A stretch of DNA of 64,000 bases, taken from assembly GCA_027625915.1 (NCBI GenBank), contig JANTQA010000023.1, positions 7,812,001-7,876,000 on the forward strand. The letters run 5' to 3'. Positions 22,593-34,656 of the stretch are shown in pieces; position 1 is the first letter of the stretch, and the number at the start of each line of letters is the position of its first letter. The position numbers and the translations under genes are program-made. This DNA comes from Anaeramoeba flamelloides. Taxonomy: Eukaryota; Metamonada; Anaeramoebidae. The notes under the pieces are model-generated. The model ran no database searches. It had not been told where the DNA came from and worked only from the letters and a program-made list of their open reading frames with translations.

Positions 22593-23723
22593 TAGTTATG
22601 ATTAGTTAAAAATCTATTTTGGTTTTAAAAAAAAAAAAATTAAAAAATTCTAAAGTATATTTTTTGCAAGAATGAAAAAAAATGATTCTAAAAAAGAAAT
22701 AATCATCTTAGTTTTATTCAGAACTTTTCTTTGACTCCTATGTAATTGGGGTTCGGTTTTTTCTTTTGTTCTTCAGTATTATTTTACATTATATTTTTCT
22801 AGATTACGTAATTTTATCAAATACTCAAATTAAAAACATTAAAAAGAATCTCAAGATTTTTCTCACAGATGAATTATGATTAGAAATCCAAAAGTTTGAA
22901 CCAGTAATACAATTGGTGTGTATTTTTCTCTCTCATTTTCAAGATTAAACTTTACAAACCACAGAATTTGAAAATTTACTTGATTATTAATTTGATCATA
23001 CATTTTCTTTTTCCAAGATATTGATCTTGGTTGAGAATTACTTTAGAAAACAAAACTGGAAGTAACAATAAAAAATGATACAGCTTCAATTAAAAAGAAT
23101 TAACTTAATTTATGTTTTGAGATTTGTAGAATTAATTTTGTAGACAGGAAACTATTATTTGTCTTACAGCACATACCAAAACATAGACACTTTAAGAATC
23201 CAGAAATTTACTCACCAAATTTCTCAATTAAGTATATTTGAATTTTGAATTTGTTATAACTCTTTAATATTTTTTTATGAATTTTTATTTATGAAAAGAA
23301 TTAGAATTTCTTGATCTACCAATCCAACTTATTTGAAAGATAGGAGATCATTTTTTTTTACGAAAGAAAAAAAAATTAATCTTTGATTTTTGAAAAGATG
23401 CAAATTATTGTCTAGTTACACATATAGTTTAGTTATTGAAAGGAAATTTAAACTTTGAATCATAAAATCCTTGATTAGTCATTAAAGAATATTATTTCAA
23501 AAATTATAATTTTTTCAAACAATTCATAGAGTTTAGTTTCTTTTAATTTGTTGTGAAATATGAATCTACCTTTTTTAATAAGAAAGTACACACACTACAA
23601 AAAGAAAGATTTCATTTATCTTTTGATAATTAATTTATTCAAGAATTACTTTTATTAAGGGGATATTTACTCCTGAAATGGTAGTCACAGATTAAATACA
23701 AAAAATGTAAATTTTACTCGTCA

Positions 23724-24110
23724 TTGTTTTTTAATCCCCTTTTTCCCAAACCCCATGAACAAAAGGGTGTCTGGAATGTAAAAATGATTACAATTCAACC
23801 AAGTGAAATACTTGGTTCAAAACTATTTTTTAAAGATATTCCAAAAAAGTTAATGACAAAAAAAAAAGGGACATTTTTTGCTTTTTTACAGGGACAAGTG
23901 ATATAATTGTTTTCTTTTGGAAAATGTAGAACTGTGTATTCTTTTCTCAAAAATATAATGAAATTTCAAGAATAAACTCCATAATTCCATCTTTTGGGTG
24001 TTGAATTACTGTGCATACAGGGATTATCACACGAAGAGAATATTTTGTAATTGCTATATGATCTGATGTTAATTCACGTTTTGCAATTCACCAAATGAAG
24101 GCTCTCAAAA
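23724..24110. other. Protein-like patch, possible decayed gene
   Basis: GC is higher than in the surroundings. The minus strand at about 24090-23950 reads ELTSDHIAITKYSLRVIIPV then CTVIQHPKDGIMEFILEISL with no stop, a balanced composition unlike chance ORFs here. The plus strand at 23724-23906 is also open (NVKMITIQPSEILGSKLFFK). No family recognised, no start or splice structure I can defend. Most likely a fragment of a dead gene or a transposon. Confidence 0.3.
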
Positions 24111-24772
24111 AATGATAGTAAAAATAATTGAATTTTGTTTTAAAAATGAGATTTATCAAAAAGAGTAAAAATAAGGGTTTATCAAATGATTCATATTTAT
24201 TGATTAACCTTTCCATCGAGAACACAAGGTTTATAATTTATTGTTCGTGAATATAAATCATATTAGTGCTCCATAGTTAAAACAGTTTCTAAAATTGATT
24301 AGTGAAATAGCACTATTTGTTGATCTTATTAATACATAATTATCCTTCAATATCATGAAAAAATTTTTTCAGAAAAAAAAAATTAAACATTTACTAATTT
24401 TACACTTTTTAATAACTTCACATAGAATAAACATGATTGGTTAATAAAAGATCTTGGATCAATTATTTTTTTTTCAAGATATTTTACAATTAAAGTTGGA
24501 AAATTCAATTTTGCAGGTTCTATTAGGATTTTTTTCAAATTTAATAGTAAAAATTATAAAAAATTTTTTTGTTTCACAGTTAAGAGGTAATAATCATATA
24601 TTTTAAAAACCCTTTAAATCCAATTTATATCTTTCAAACATGCAATCCATTATTTGAACTGTTTAAGAATTGTCTATCGATATAAATTTAAAAAAAATAT
24701 TTTTTTTTTGATTTTCCGTTAGGTTATTTTTAATTTTTGTAATAATTGGAGTAAAAAATTTGATTTAATTCA

Positions 24773-25241
24773 ATTCTTTTGAATTCTGGATAACCGTCGT
24801 TAAATTTTCTTGAGTTTTCGGTTTATTTGTAAAATCAAAAGATTTTTCATTAGTTTTAAATGATTTTTCTGTTTGGTTTTTGTTAATTTTTGAATTTTAG
24901 TGAAGATTAAATAAATTTTCGATTTATTTTAAAAAGTAAAAAAAAATACAGTTAGGTCTTCTTGATTTTTCTATTTATTTGGAAATTCTATTGTTTATCT
25001 AAATAAAATAGAAAACCTCAAAAAACATAGAACACTTCACAAACAAAATAGAAGACCCAAGAAAAGCTAGCACACTTCATAAATAAAACAGAAAACTCAA
25101 GAAAACCGAACAAAAATTAATTGATTTAAGAAATTAAATTAAAAACATCAAGAAAATCGCCATTATGTTTTTTTTTTTTTTAATATAAAAGAATTGAGTT
25201 AAATCTTTGGTTTCAACCAATCCTTTTGAATTCTGGAAAAC
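24773..25241. repeat. Direct repeat pair
   Basis: A 23-bp motif (TTTTGAATTCTGGA with flanking bases, then AACC) occurs at about 24773-24795 and again at about 25219-25241 in the same orientation. The DNA between has a TTGAGTTTTCGGTTT block and its inverted form (AAAACTCAAGAAAACCG). It may outline a small element, but no family is assigned. Confidence 0.4.
24999..25110. repeat. Imperfect ~40-bp tandem repeat, about 2.7 units
   Basis: Units share AAATAGAAAACCTCAAAAAA-like text ending in ACACTTCA: first unit ends near 25038, second near 25080, third is partial and runs into AAACTCAAGAAAACCGAAC. Confidence 0.55.
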
Positions 25242-25283
25242 CTAGGCACTCTAAAGCACTCTAAGGCACTCTACAGCACTCTA
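25242..25283. repeat. 10-bp minisatellite, four units
   Basis: Four consecutive units of the form CTANNGCACT (the first one base short) followed by CTAGGG. Markedly GC-richer than its surroundings, and it starts immediately after the second copy of the direct repeat at 25219-25241. Confidence 0.85.
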
Positions 25284-25456
25284 GGGATATTTTCATTAAG
25301 TTTTTGAGAATTTAAAAATTAATGGATTTTCGAAACAAAAACTAAAAGTAAAAAAAATCAGGAACATGGCAATAATTATCATAAGGATTGGTTTTCTCTA
25401 TTTAAGATTTATAAGATGAGTATACTCTTTTCGAAACCCCTGGTTATGGTCTATGA

Positions 25457-25483
25457 ATATATATATATATATATATATATATA
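25457..25483. repeat. (TA)n microsatellite
   Basis: TA run of about 27 bp in spacer DNA. Confidence 0.95.
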
Positions 25484-26073
25484 CCCCAAGTTGAATTAAA
25501 CTAAAATTCAGGCCACCATATAATTTCGAATTCCTTACCTATAAAAATACCCTTTTTTTCTTGACTAGGGACTTTTAAAAAAGGCGATTCGAATAAAAAT
25601 ATATAAATAGCCTCATAGATTTTTCGTTATGGAATTTTGAGTAATTTAAAAATAAACTTTATTATTCAAGGATGAAAAGTCAATGAAAGTAACAGCTTTG
25701 TCTAACTTGAAATTTTCAATTTTATTTTTTCATACTAGTGTTGTATCAGTAAAAAAATTGGATTTTTTGAAAAAAAAAATATATTTTGAGACAAATGTAA
25801 AGTTTGAGTTACCATTATTCAGACTTGAAAACTGATGAAAATCTTTCTAAAATTTCTCTCTAATTCTAGATTGGTTTCCAAAAAATCCTTTTTTTTTAAA
25901 AAATAAAAAAATTAATTGAATAAATGTATTTAACAAATTATTTTAGCTTTTAGAAATATATTAAAAATAAAATTATCTTGAGAAAAAATATACCCCCCCC
26001 GTAATTTAAGATAATAATTATAAAATAAATCCCAAAATTAAAACAATATAGAAATTGTGAATTATGCCAGTTA

Positions 26074-26270
26074 CAGTCAGTTCCACTTTTAAGGAACAAA
26101 CTTTTAACGGAATTTAAGGCACAAAAAATTCTCAAATGAAGGTACAAAATTTGTAATTTTTTTTTTACAATTTATTTTACTAGAATCTGAATTTTGTTCC
26201 TTAATTTGAGATTTTTTTTTTGTGTCTTAAATTTTCGTTGAAGTTTGTGCCTTAAAAGTGGAACTAACTG
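26074..26270 (+). mobile_element. Family C mariner-like MITE, copy C2
   Basis: 197-bp palindrome starting CAGTCAGTTCCACTTTTAAG, ending in the inverted form (GTGGAACTAACTG), flanked by TA on both sides. About 85-90 percent alike to C1 by eye. Confidence 0.85.
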
Positions 26271-26291
26271 TATAAATGTTGCTTTTAAATA

Positions 26292-26485
26292 CCAGTTCCA
26301 CTATCAAGATACAAACTTTCAAGGAAATTTAAGGCACAAAACAAAATCCCAAATTAAAGTACATTTTTTTGAATTTTTTTTAAACAAATTATTTTATTAT
26401 AATTTGAATTTTGAACTTAATTTCAGATTTTTTTATGTATCTTAAATTTCGTTGAGAGTTTGTGTCTAAAAAGTGGAACTGACTC
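26292..26485 (+). mobile_element. Family C mariner-like MITE, copy C3
   Basis: 194 bp, starts CCAGTTCCACTATCAAGATA (terminus slightly eroded) and ends GTGGAACTGACTC, with flanking TA. It lies only about 20 bp from C2 in the same orientation. Closest in its central part to C4 (both contain TATCTTAAATTTCGTTGAGA or its inverse). Confidence 0.8.
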
Positions 26486-26604
26486 TATTTTAAAATATTT
26501 CAAAGTTATTTTTCTTTTGTAATAAATAAAAATCAGTATAACAAAAAAAAATGTTTAAAACAAAATCTGATTACTTCTTAAAAAAGTATAAAAATCAATT
26601 TTAA

Positions 26605-27515
26605 ATAAACCAACTTAAGTTTTAGAATAACCTAGTTTTAAAAAATCTACTTAATTTCAAAAAAAAAAAACACAGTAATTATTTTAAACTTGAAAATAAA
26701 AATAATTTTTTGATTTATAAAACAGATTTGAATCAATTTTTTCTTTTTGTTTACCTAAAAATATGAGAAAATCAACTAATCATTAGATTAAAATTTCTTT
26801 ATAAATAAATTTTGTTAAAGCTGGAAAACTCAATTCATAACCGAAAAAATACTTTTTAATTTTATTATTTTCAATTAAAATAATTAATAACACTTTTGTT
26901 TTAATTTTTTCACAATTAATATAGACAGTAATAACACACACCGTTAAAAAAAAATAGTATTAATTATTATTTCTCAATTTTAAATATTTTCTCATAAACA
27001 AAATAAAATTTAAATTAATAATTATCAAAATAAAAACTTAATAAATATCATCAAAAAAACTTATTAAACTAATAATAATCATATTCCATTATTTACACTC
27101 CTAATAATATTGTAAAAAAACCATTTAAGTAAATATTTTTCAAGAAATTTAACAACTATTAAAAATAAAATTAAAGAGAATTTTTTTTTAGATCTTCAAG
27201 GATTCAATATTAAATTTATTTATCTTGCATTTTGAAAAAAAGATATTATATATCAAGGTTATTTATTCATACAAACTTCCAGAAAATTTAAAAAGTGAGG
27301 TTTATAAAAAATAAAAAAATTTAACAAATTTTTCTCTCTCCGTATTGGATCAAAAAATCTTGTACAAAAAGGATCAAATCTTTTAACAAAAAATAATTAG
27401 TCAAAAGGAATTCTTTTTAAAAAAGATAACTCATTTCCCGAAAGTTGATAAACAGCACGTTTATCAAGTTTAAATGAATCTTTGTGAAAATAATTAACCA
27501 AAGTTCACTGGGTAA
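26605..27515 (+). repeat. Family H repeat, copy H1
   Basis: About 0.9 kb alignable with 49415-50010 plus 51007-51310 inside the Rab intron. Landmarks include AAAAATCTACTTAAT, TATTTTAAACTTGAAAA, CATACAAACTTCCAGAAAAT and TGAATCTTTGTGAAAAT. Non-coding; ends not precisely defined. It is the uninterrupted reference for the insertion seen in H2. Confidence 0.6.
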
Positions 27516-27792
27516 TAAAAATATTTTAAAAACCCCTTTAATCTTCCTTCAAACTGTTTCATTATCAAAACTAAAATATTCAATGGTTGACTTTAATAAA
27601 ATGAAAAGTTTGAAAGTAAAAATAAAAATATTATTTTAAAAGTATTTTTTTTTTATTAAACACCCATCTTTACAAAATTCCCACATTACAACAAAGTTTG
27701 TTGACTAAATTTTAGTTTTTTAAAAAAATGTTTAATTTAAAAGACAATGACTAGGGAAATGGTTAGGTCTCAACTTGATTTTTTTAAAAATA

Positions 27793-27990
27793 CAGTCAGT
27801 TCCACTTTTAAGGCACAAACTCTCAACGAAATTTAAGATACATAAAAAAATCTGAAATTAAGTTCAAAATTCAAATTATAATAAAATAATTTGTAAAAAA
27901 AAAAAAAATCCAAATTTTGTGCCTTAATTTGAGATTTTTTTGTGTCTTAAATTTTGTTGAAAGTTTGTGCCTTAAATTTGAAACTGACTG
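27793..27990 (+). mobile_element. Family C mariner-like MITE, copy C4
   Basis: 198-bp palindrome from CAGTCAGTTCCACTTTTAAG to the inverted end (AACTGACTG), flanked by TA on both sides. Confidence 0.85.
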
Positions 27991-29121
27991 TATCAAAAAA
28001 AAAAAAAAAAAAAAAAAGATTTAATTCGAGAATTAAAGGGTTAGAGGAAGAAACAGAAATTTAATTCTCCAAAAAAATTCATACAAAATAAAAAAATAAA
28101 CATTTTTAATGTAGAATTATTTGCTATCAGAAAAATCATGGGTTTGAAACATAACCATTCTTTATGTGATTGCAACTGAATAATTTGATATATTTTTGGA
28201 AAAATTATTAATTAACAGTAATCAAAACAATTCATGCATAAATCCTATACAAGCTAGGTTTTTATATAAAATCTGGAAATTTTTTCTTCTTTTTTATTAC
28301 AATTAAAAATTTAACTTTCTTTATAATAGTATATCAAAGTTCAAATCAATTTTGAAGGTAAAATCCTGGATTGTTTTCAGAAAATTTCAAATTTGGAATT
28401 GAATTTGTTTAAATTTATCTAATTTTTAAGAAAATTTATTTTTGAATTTTTTTTGATGGATAAAAAAATTATAAATATTAAAGATACTCTTGTTTTGAGT
28501 AAAATTTTTAAATTTAATCTTTTATTGGTAAATTACATTTTTAATAATAGAACTTTATGAAATCAAGACTGTATTTACTTATTGCTGAATATCCTTTTCT
28601 TTGATCATTTAATGTTTAGGTTTTCTCTAAAAAAGAAATACATTTTTTTGTTTTGAGTCTTTGATTCAACAAGTATGAACATGGTTATTTGTGCAACAGT
28701 AGTAAAAAAACATTACTTTTTAATATTTTGATTTTTTCAATATTCTATTTGGAGTTTAAACTATAAATAAACCAAATATATTTTGATTTTCTGAGGTTAC
28801 GCTGGTGAATTGCAAGTTTCAATAAAAATAGTCAGTAAATAGAAATGATCTGTTCTTTATGACAATTGATTTTTTGCATTATACAAAATAATGTTTGATG
28901 ACAGAATTATTGTGATCAAAGCAATAAAGTTTACCTGAATTTTGACTGTCTATTTCTATTTCCATTGTGATCTAATTTAAAATTGAATATTATAAATACT
29001 CCACACTTTTAGAGAATCTGAATTCATTATAAGCAATAAATAACAAATTTTCAAAATTGATAATTCATCAATCATTTTTTCCATTTTTTTCAATTTCTTG
29101 GCATTTAATTTATTGGTTCTA
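27991..29121. other. AT-rich spacer upstream of the PH-like gene
   Basis: No gene or repeat recognised. The 5' flank of the next gene is included; no promoter element can be picked out from this background. Confidence 0.5.
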
Positions 29122-32100
29122 ATGTCAAGTGATAAGAACAAAAAAAGGGTATTGCTTATTTAATTCAATTTCAATTTACACTTTTCTCTTGAGCTTTCCA
29201 AAAACTAAAATCTTTTTTTATTTATTGACAAAAACTCTCCTGTTTTTTTTTTTTTTTTCAATTTTTTTTTAATTTTCCTCCTTTGGTTAGAAAACAAAAA
29301 AAACCAAAACTGTGATCAAACAAGAAATAAAAAACTCAAAGCTCCGAGGACTTTCGGCTCCAAGAAAAAAAAAAAGCTCAAAATTATTGTCAAAAAACAA
29401 AAAACCAAGAAACCTCTCAACCCCACCTAAGGGTGATTTAAAAAAAAAACCAAAAGAACCACTTGATAAAAAAGGAAAAAAATCAAGCTCTTCAACATCC
29501 AGTAAAAGAAACATGGTTTCTAATATCAACACATACTCACCGAATATTGATTTGTCGAAACTACGAAAAAGATTAAAATCATATCCGTTTTCATTGGCAA
29601 AATTAAGGCAATGGGAAGACATTCAACAACAAGTTGATTTGGTGTCACCCTCAAAGCACATTATTGGCACAGCCCTTTTAGTTTTGAAAGCCGACCAATT
29701 TCTGATCCATTATTCCCAGCCAGAAGAAGTTGTTAACGAGGAAACAAGAACTTTGAAATTTGAATGGGGGAAAGTAGGGATCGATTTGCATCCCACCTGT
29801 GAAAAGTTGATGAGAATACGAGGGCTGGACAATATTCTGTATGTACGCTTTAATAGTGTTCAAAATTGTTCAAACATTGCTCGAAATTCTTTAATCAAAA
29901 TACAGGAATGGGAAGGATCATTAATGATATCCCGATCCTATAGTGGGGATGTTCTTGAGTTATCTGAAAATCTCTCTGTAAAATCTGATTTTGGGATGAC
30001 TCTCAGTGAAGAAGAAATTGACTGGAAACCAATCGAAAACAATAAAGATTCACCAAATACAGAGAATAATAGCGAGAATCATGATGATAATCTTCAACAG
30101 AAGAACAACAATGGTAGTAATAATAATAATAACCTTAATAAAACCCAATTAAATAAAGAACAATTTAACAGAGATTCAACAAAAAAAATAAATGAACAAA
30201 AAGGAAAAGGAAAAGGAAAAGGAAAAGAAATTGAAAAAGAAAAAGAAAAAAGAAAAGAAAAAGGAAAAAGAAAAGGAAAAAAAAATGAAAGACAAAAGGA
30301 AAAAGAAAAAGAAAAAGGAAAAGGAAAAGAAAAAGAAAAAGGAAAAGAAAAAGAAAAAGGAAAAGGAAAAGGAAAAGGAAAAAAAGATGTTAATTGGCAG
30401 TCAATTAATATTAAAAAAAAAAAAGAAAAAAAAATTAACCAAAAAGAAAGTCCAATTACAAATAAGAATAAGAAAGAAAAGAAAAAAGAAAAAGTAGATC
30501 AAACAGACAAAAACGAAAATCATCAGAAAGATCAAAATAAAAATAAAACTAAAAATAAAAATTCAAACCAAAACCAAAATCAAAATCAAAATCAAAATCA
30601 AAATCAAAATCAAAATAAAAAAATTAATTCTAATCAAGGGAACATTAAAAATAAGAATCAAAATAATATTAATAATAATAAAAACGAGATCAAAAAAGGA
30701 GATCAAAAACAAGCAATAAACAATAATCTTTATAGTCAATCCAAAAATGAAACAAAAATTTTTGAATTAGATTTAACTGATCAAAAACGCACAAAAAAAG
30801 GTATGGTGATTCTCGAAATTAATGAAAAGGCTATTTTAAAAATGAATGAACAAGTTATTGAACTCAAATCAAAAAATGTAAGATTTTTAATGCACCCAAC
30901 AAGGAAATTAATTAGCTGTATTCGCGTAAGAGAAGAATATAGATTATATTTAATGAGCAAATCAGCAGAAGAAAGAACTTTACTTGCCACTGCCTTTCTT
31001 AACTGGCAAAAAGAAACAATCAGAAAATTACACGAAGAAAATATATTAAATGAAAAGCAATCGTTAAAAAAAAGGTTAAAAGAAATGAAAAAAAGAAGTC
31101 AAACAATTAAAGAATTAAAAAAACAAAAAAAATCTAAAAATATTGAAAAAAAAAGATCTCAAAAGCAAAGATCTCAAAAGAAAAGATCTCAAAAACAAAA
31201 TAAAGGGAAAAGTAACAAATTAATTTCAAATAAAAGCCCGTTATCAAACTCTTTAAATACAAATGAAACCAACGAGAAAACAAGGGATACAAAAATTACC
31301 AAGAAAGGCAAAGATAGCACTAAAAAACAAATTACGAAAAAGGAAAAACCATTAGAAAAAGAGCCTAAAGTTAAAAAATCAAAAGACAAAAAACCCAAAG
31401 ACAAAAAATCAAAAGACAAAAAATCCAAAGATAAAAAATCAAAAGACAATAAACCTAAAGATAAAGAGTCAAAATACAATAAACCTAAAGATAAAATATC
31501 AAAGAATAAAAAATCAAAAGACAATAATTATAAGAAGAAAAAGAAAGAAACAGCCTCAAATTCGGATTCAAATACGCATTTCTCTTCCGATACCCCATCA
31601 AGTTCATTTACAACGACAAGTTCAATATCAACAAGTTCAAGTTCAATGAAATCAAAAAAGAAATCGAAATCGATTCAAGCATCACATAAAAAAAAAAAAC
31701 AACTAGCTAAAAAAAAAAAACAAATTAACAAAAAAAAAAATGTTAACAAAAAGAAAGAATCTAATAAAAAAAAAAAGAACTCAAAACGATCAAGCAACCT
31801 GATCAAATCAAAATTTTTAGTTGTTGACATGAAAGGTAATAAATTAGATACAGGTGAAATTAGGATAAGTTTAAAGCAAATTAATTTTTTCCTATTTGCA
31901 ACTATAAAAAAAGGGAAAAAAAAAACAACTTTTTCTAAAAGTAAACTCCTTATCAACAAAACAACCCCTAACCATTTAAAATTAATAATTCGAAAACGTA
32001 CCTATCTTCTGAAATTTAAAAAAAAAAATCAAAGCCGTGAAATATTTAAAGCATTTCGAAAATGTAAATCGCAATATGAACAACTACAAAACACAAGTAC

Positions 32101-32824
32101 TGGAAACGTTATTCAAACACCACGAACAAATCGAAAAAAGAATTATAACAATAACAATAACAATAACAATAATGATAATAAAAATACAAATAATAATCAA
32201 AATAACAGTAACAATAATAAAAATGATAAATCAAAAAACTCAAACCAAATTAATAATGTAAAAAATAATACAAATAATTACAATACTGATAATTCTTGTT
32301 CGAAAAGCCTTTCTTCGTCGTCTATAATACCATCCACTGATACAACATCAGTTCCATCTATAAACATGGACAGCGATTCAGATGATTCTGATGATACGCG
32401 AAACACTGGACCCAATGATTCCCAGGTGTCCGATTATTCTTATGATGACGAGGGGTTTGAATTAATTGAACAATTTGTAAAAATTAATGATTCAAAACCC
32501 CCTAAAAACACAAATCAAAAAAAATTCTTCAAAACAAAAATTTTAGCAACATCTTATTCCCTTCTGATACCAAAAACATTCGTAAAAATTGAAATAAAAA
32601 ACAATTATTTCATTATTCACCCCATTGATGAAAAATCAAAAAATGTGCAATTAAAAACTCTTTTAACTCCAAAATGTTCAATTTTACAAGATACAAATAA
32701 AAAAAAATCCATGATTTTAAATATAATGTTAGACAATCATGAATATTTAGTTTTATCATTTTCTAACTCTGATGAAATATTATTTAAAAATCAATTTGAA
32801 AATGTAATTTTATTGTTAAAATAA
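29122..32824 (+). CDS. Large Lys/Asn-rich protein with four PH-like modules (2 exons)
   Basis: Exons 29122-29148 and 29291-32824 with a 142-bp GT-AG intron. The tiny first exon (MSSDKNKKR) joins in phase 0 to KTKKTKTVIKQEIKNSK and supplies the ATG that the main frame lacks at its 5' end; the first ATG of exon 2 is only at 29513. Product about 1186 aa. Four 85-100 aa modules have the alternating beta-strand pattern ending in a helix seen in PH-like folds: about residues 130-215 (IIGTALLVLKADQFLIHYSQ), 495-585 (MVILEINEKAILKMNEQVIE), 845-935 (KFLVVDMKGNKLDTGEIRIS) and 1085-1186 (TKILATSYSLLIPKTFVKIE). They are separated by KGKGKEKEK runs, NQNQNQ runs, SKDKKPKDKK repeats and Asn tracts. The fold call is my reading of strand pattern, not a database match. 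Very basic, so possibly associated with acidic membranes, RNA or chromatin. No signal peptide or membrane span. Confidence 0.8.
30192..30389 (+). repeat. GGAAAA/GAAAAA-type coding microsatellite
   Basis: Purine-only hexamer-like repeats encoding alternating Lys-Gly and Lys-Glu in the PH-like gene. It is open in two frames, and such tracts vary in length easily. Confidence 0.85.
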
Positions 32825-33029
32825 ATTGAATGTTTTCGAAAATAAATATAAATAAAGATATTTTTTTTAAAAAAATTAATACATTTTGAAATTTTCTTTT
32901 CTTTCTTTATTTTTTTTCTCTTAATAATGAATTGTTTTAAACATGTGCAAAAAGAGATGTCTTGATATTAAAAGTTTTTTTACTAAATTTGTCATTTTTC
33001 CAAAAATTATAAAAACTTTTCCAATGCGA
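32825..33029. other. 3' flank of the PH-like gene
   Basis: Short A/T-rich stretch. It holds GTGCAAAAAG and, further on, CTTTTTGCAC, an inverted pair about 110 bp apart of unknown meaning. Confidence 0.4.
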
Positions 33030-33650
33030 CTTCACTTTTTGCACATCAAGACAAGGAAAATTTTTTCAAAAAAAAATCTCTAAATTTTGTATTTTTGAAA
33101 TACACTCATAATATAAACATTATTATACATAACAATTTTGAAAAGGGTTAACAGCTTTATTAGAAATTAATGGTAATTGAAAAAAAAATGAAATTTTTCA
33201 GTAATATTTTTTTCATTTTTTGTTTGTAAAATTTTTGAATTTTTTAATTGACTTAGTAGAGAGATTATTTTCAAGTATTTTTTTAATAGTCGAAGAAGAA
33301 ACATATTTTTCAATTTGAAAATAGCACAAAATATTTCAATCAAAAGATATCGCTAAATTAAATTGGAAATCTGATTTTTTATCTGTTTTTGGAATATTTT
33401 TTATCATTTTATTTTTTTCCATGTTTGAGTTTTTATATATATTCCCGATTTTTTTCTGCAAATTGTTTTAGCATTTATTCTTTTTTCAATCTTGTTGTTC
33501 AATCAAAAATTAATTCATTTCAACTTTTTTCATTAAAAAAATACCCCAAAAATTGGTGTTTTTTTCAAAATTTGGGAATTTTGTTAAAAGGGGGGTATTC
33601 GGATTTTCATGAGTTTAATAGATATCTTTTCTTTATTAAATAAAATTATG
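33030..33650 (+). repeat. Family G repeat, copy G1
   Basis: About 600 bp that matches the inverse of 61262-61870 over its whole length. Shared landmarks are TCAAAAGATATCGCTAAATT, TCTGTTTTTGGAATATT and CAAAATTTGGGAATTTTGT. The small plus-strand ORF inside (33389-33643) is disrupted in the other copy, so it is not coding. Confidence 0.7.
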
Positions 33651-33943
33651 ATAACTTTGAAAAAATAATTTATAAAAGAAGTATAAGTGAAATATAATGT
33701 CTAGTTTTTGCTAACTTTAATTTTCTGTGTTTAAATTTTCCGTGTAGTGATGTATTAAAATCAAATTTGAAATCAATTCTTTCTTTTCGAAACTTGGTTA
33801 TAAAACATTGGAATATAATTTTTATTATTATTCAATTATTTACAGAGATCCTTTTTTTGTTGGTGTTTGTTGTATTGGACTTTTAAATTATTAAAAAAAA
33901 TAAATAAAAAAACTTCTTTTTCTTTTGTTTCTCATCAAATTGT

Positions 33944-34656
33944 AAAGATAAGAAACCATTTTTCAGTCAAAGTGGCCCAGATATAATGAGTGAATTACAT
34001 GTGTATAAAGGATTTGAATCATTATTATTCGAAAAAATTTCTTTTTTGAAATAAACAAAATTGAATTATTTTTTTCAAATTTTGGACATTTTTGATTTTT
34101 TTTTTTGATAAAGTAATTCGCTTACAAAAATTGTTATCAATGCAAGATCAATAATCACTTGGTAAAAACCTGTTACTATAATGTTCTTGAAACTTTGGAA
34201 ATGATTGTTGAGAAATCATATAGATTTCTATTGGAATTTTATTTGATCTTTAAATCTTGATATCAAAATAATAAATGTGAAAAATTTTTACTTCGTTTTC
34301 ATTTCCTCGTTCAAATAGAGACCAAAAATACCAACACACTTCGTTTGAGGACTTGATTTGTAAAAGAAAAGTATGGAAAATGAAGCAAAAAATGTTTCCT
34401 ATTTATTATTCAAATACCAGTAGAAGTTCAAAACGAACATTGTTGTTTTTCTCAATAGGGATACCTAAGAATTTGGGTTTTATAATTGTTAAGAAAATTT
34501 GTTGATTAATTAGTTTTCTTTCAGACATATATCAACAATTATTTGATGTGTATTATTCTGCTTATTTCTTATTTCTTCTTCAAAGGTCAATTATATAAAA
34601 TAATTGATATTTGAAAAAAAATCTTGGGCTGCGTTGACTGAAACATAGTTTATATA
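33944..34656 (+). mobile_element. Family B non-autonomous DNA transposon, copy B2
   Basis: About 710 bp, same orientation as B1 and closely similar. The left end has TTTTTCAGTCAAAGTGGCCC and the inverted right end TATATAAACTATGTTTCAGT, then CAACGCAGCCC. Confidence 0.8.

Larger units (their letters stand above)
22593..26073. other. Long AT-rich spacer with local repeats
   Basis: About 3.5 kb without a convincing intact gene. It contains a protein-like patch (23724-24110), direct and tandem repeats (24773-25283) and a TA run (25457-25483), each listed separately. The rest is unremarkable A/T-rich DNA. Confidence 0.5.

Noticed and set aside
28130-28160. tRNA-like B-box (GGTTTGAAAC-type text)
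   Set aside because: No cloverleaf arms or A-box at the right distance.
31189-31524. 111-aa minus-strand Phe/Leu/Ser-rich ORF that looks like a membrane protein
   Set aside because: It is the antisense reading of the SKDKKPKDKK repeat of the PH-like gene.
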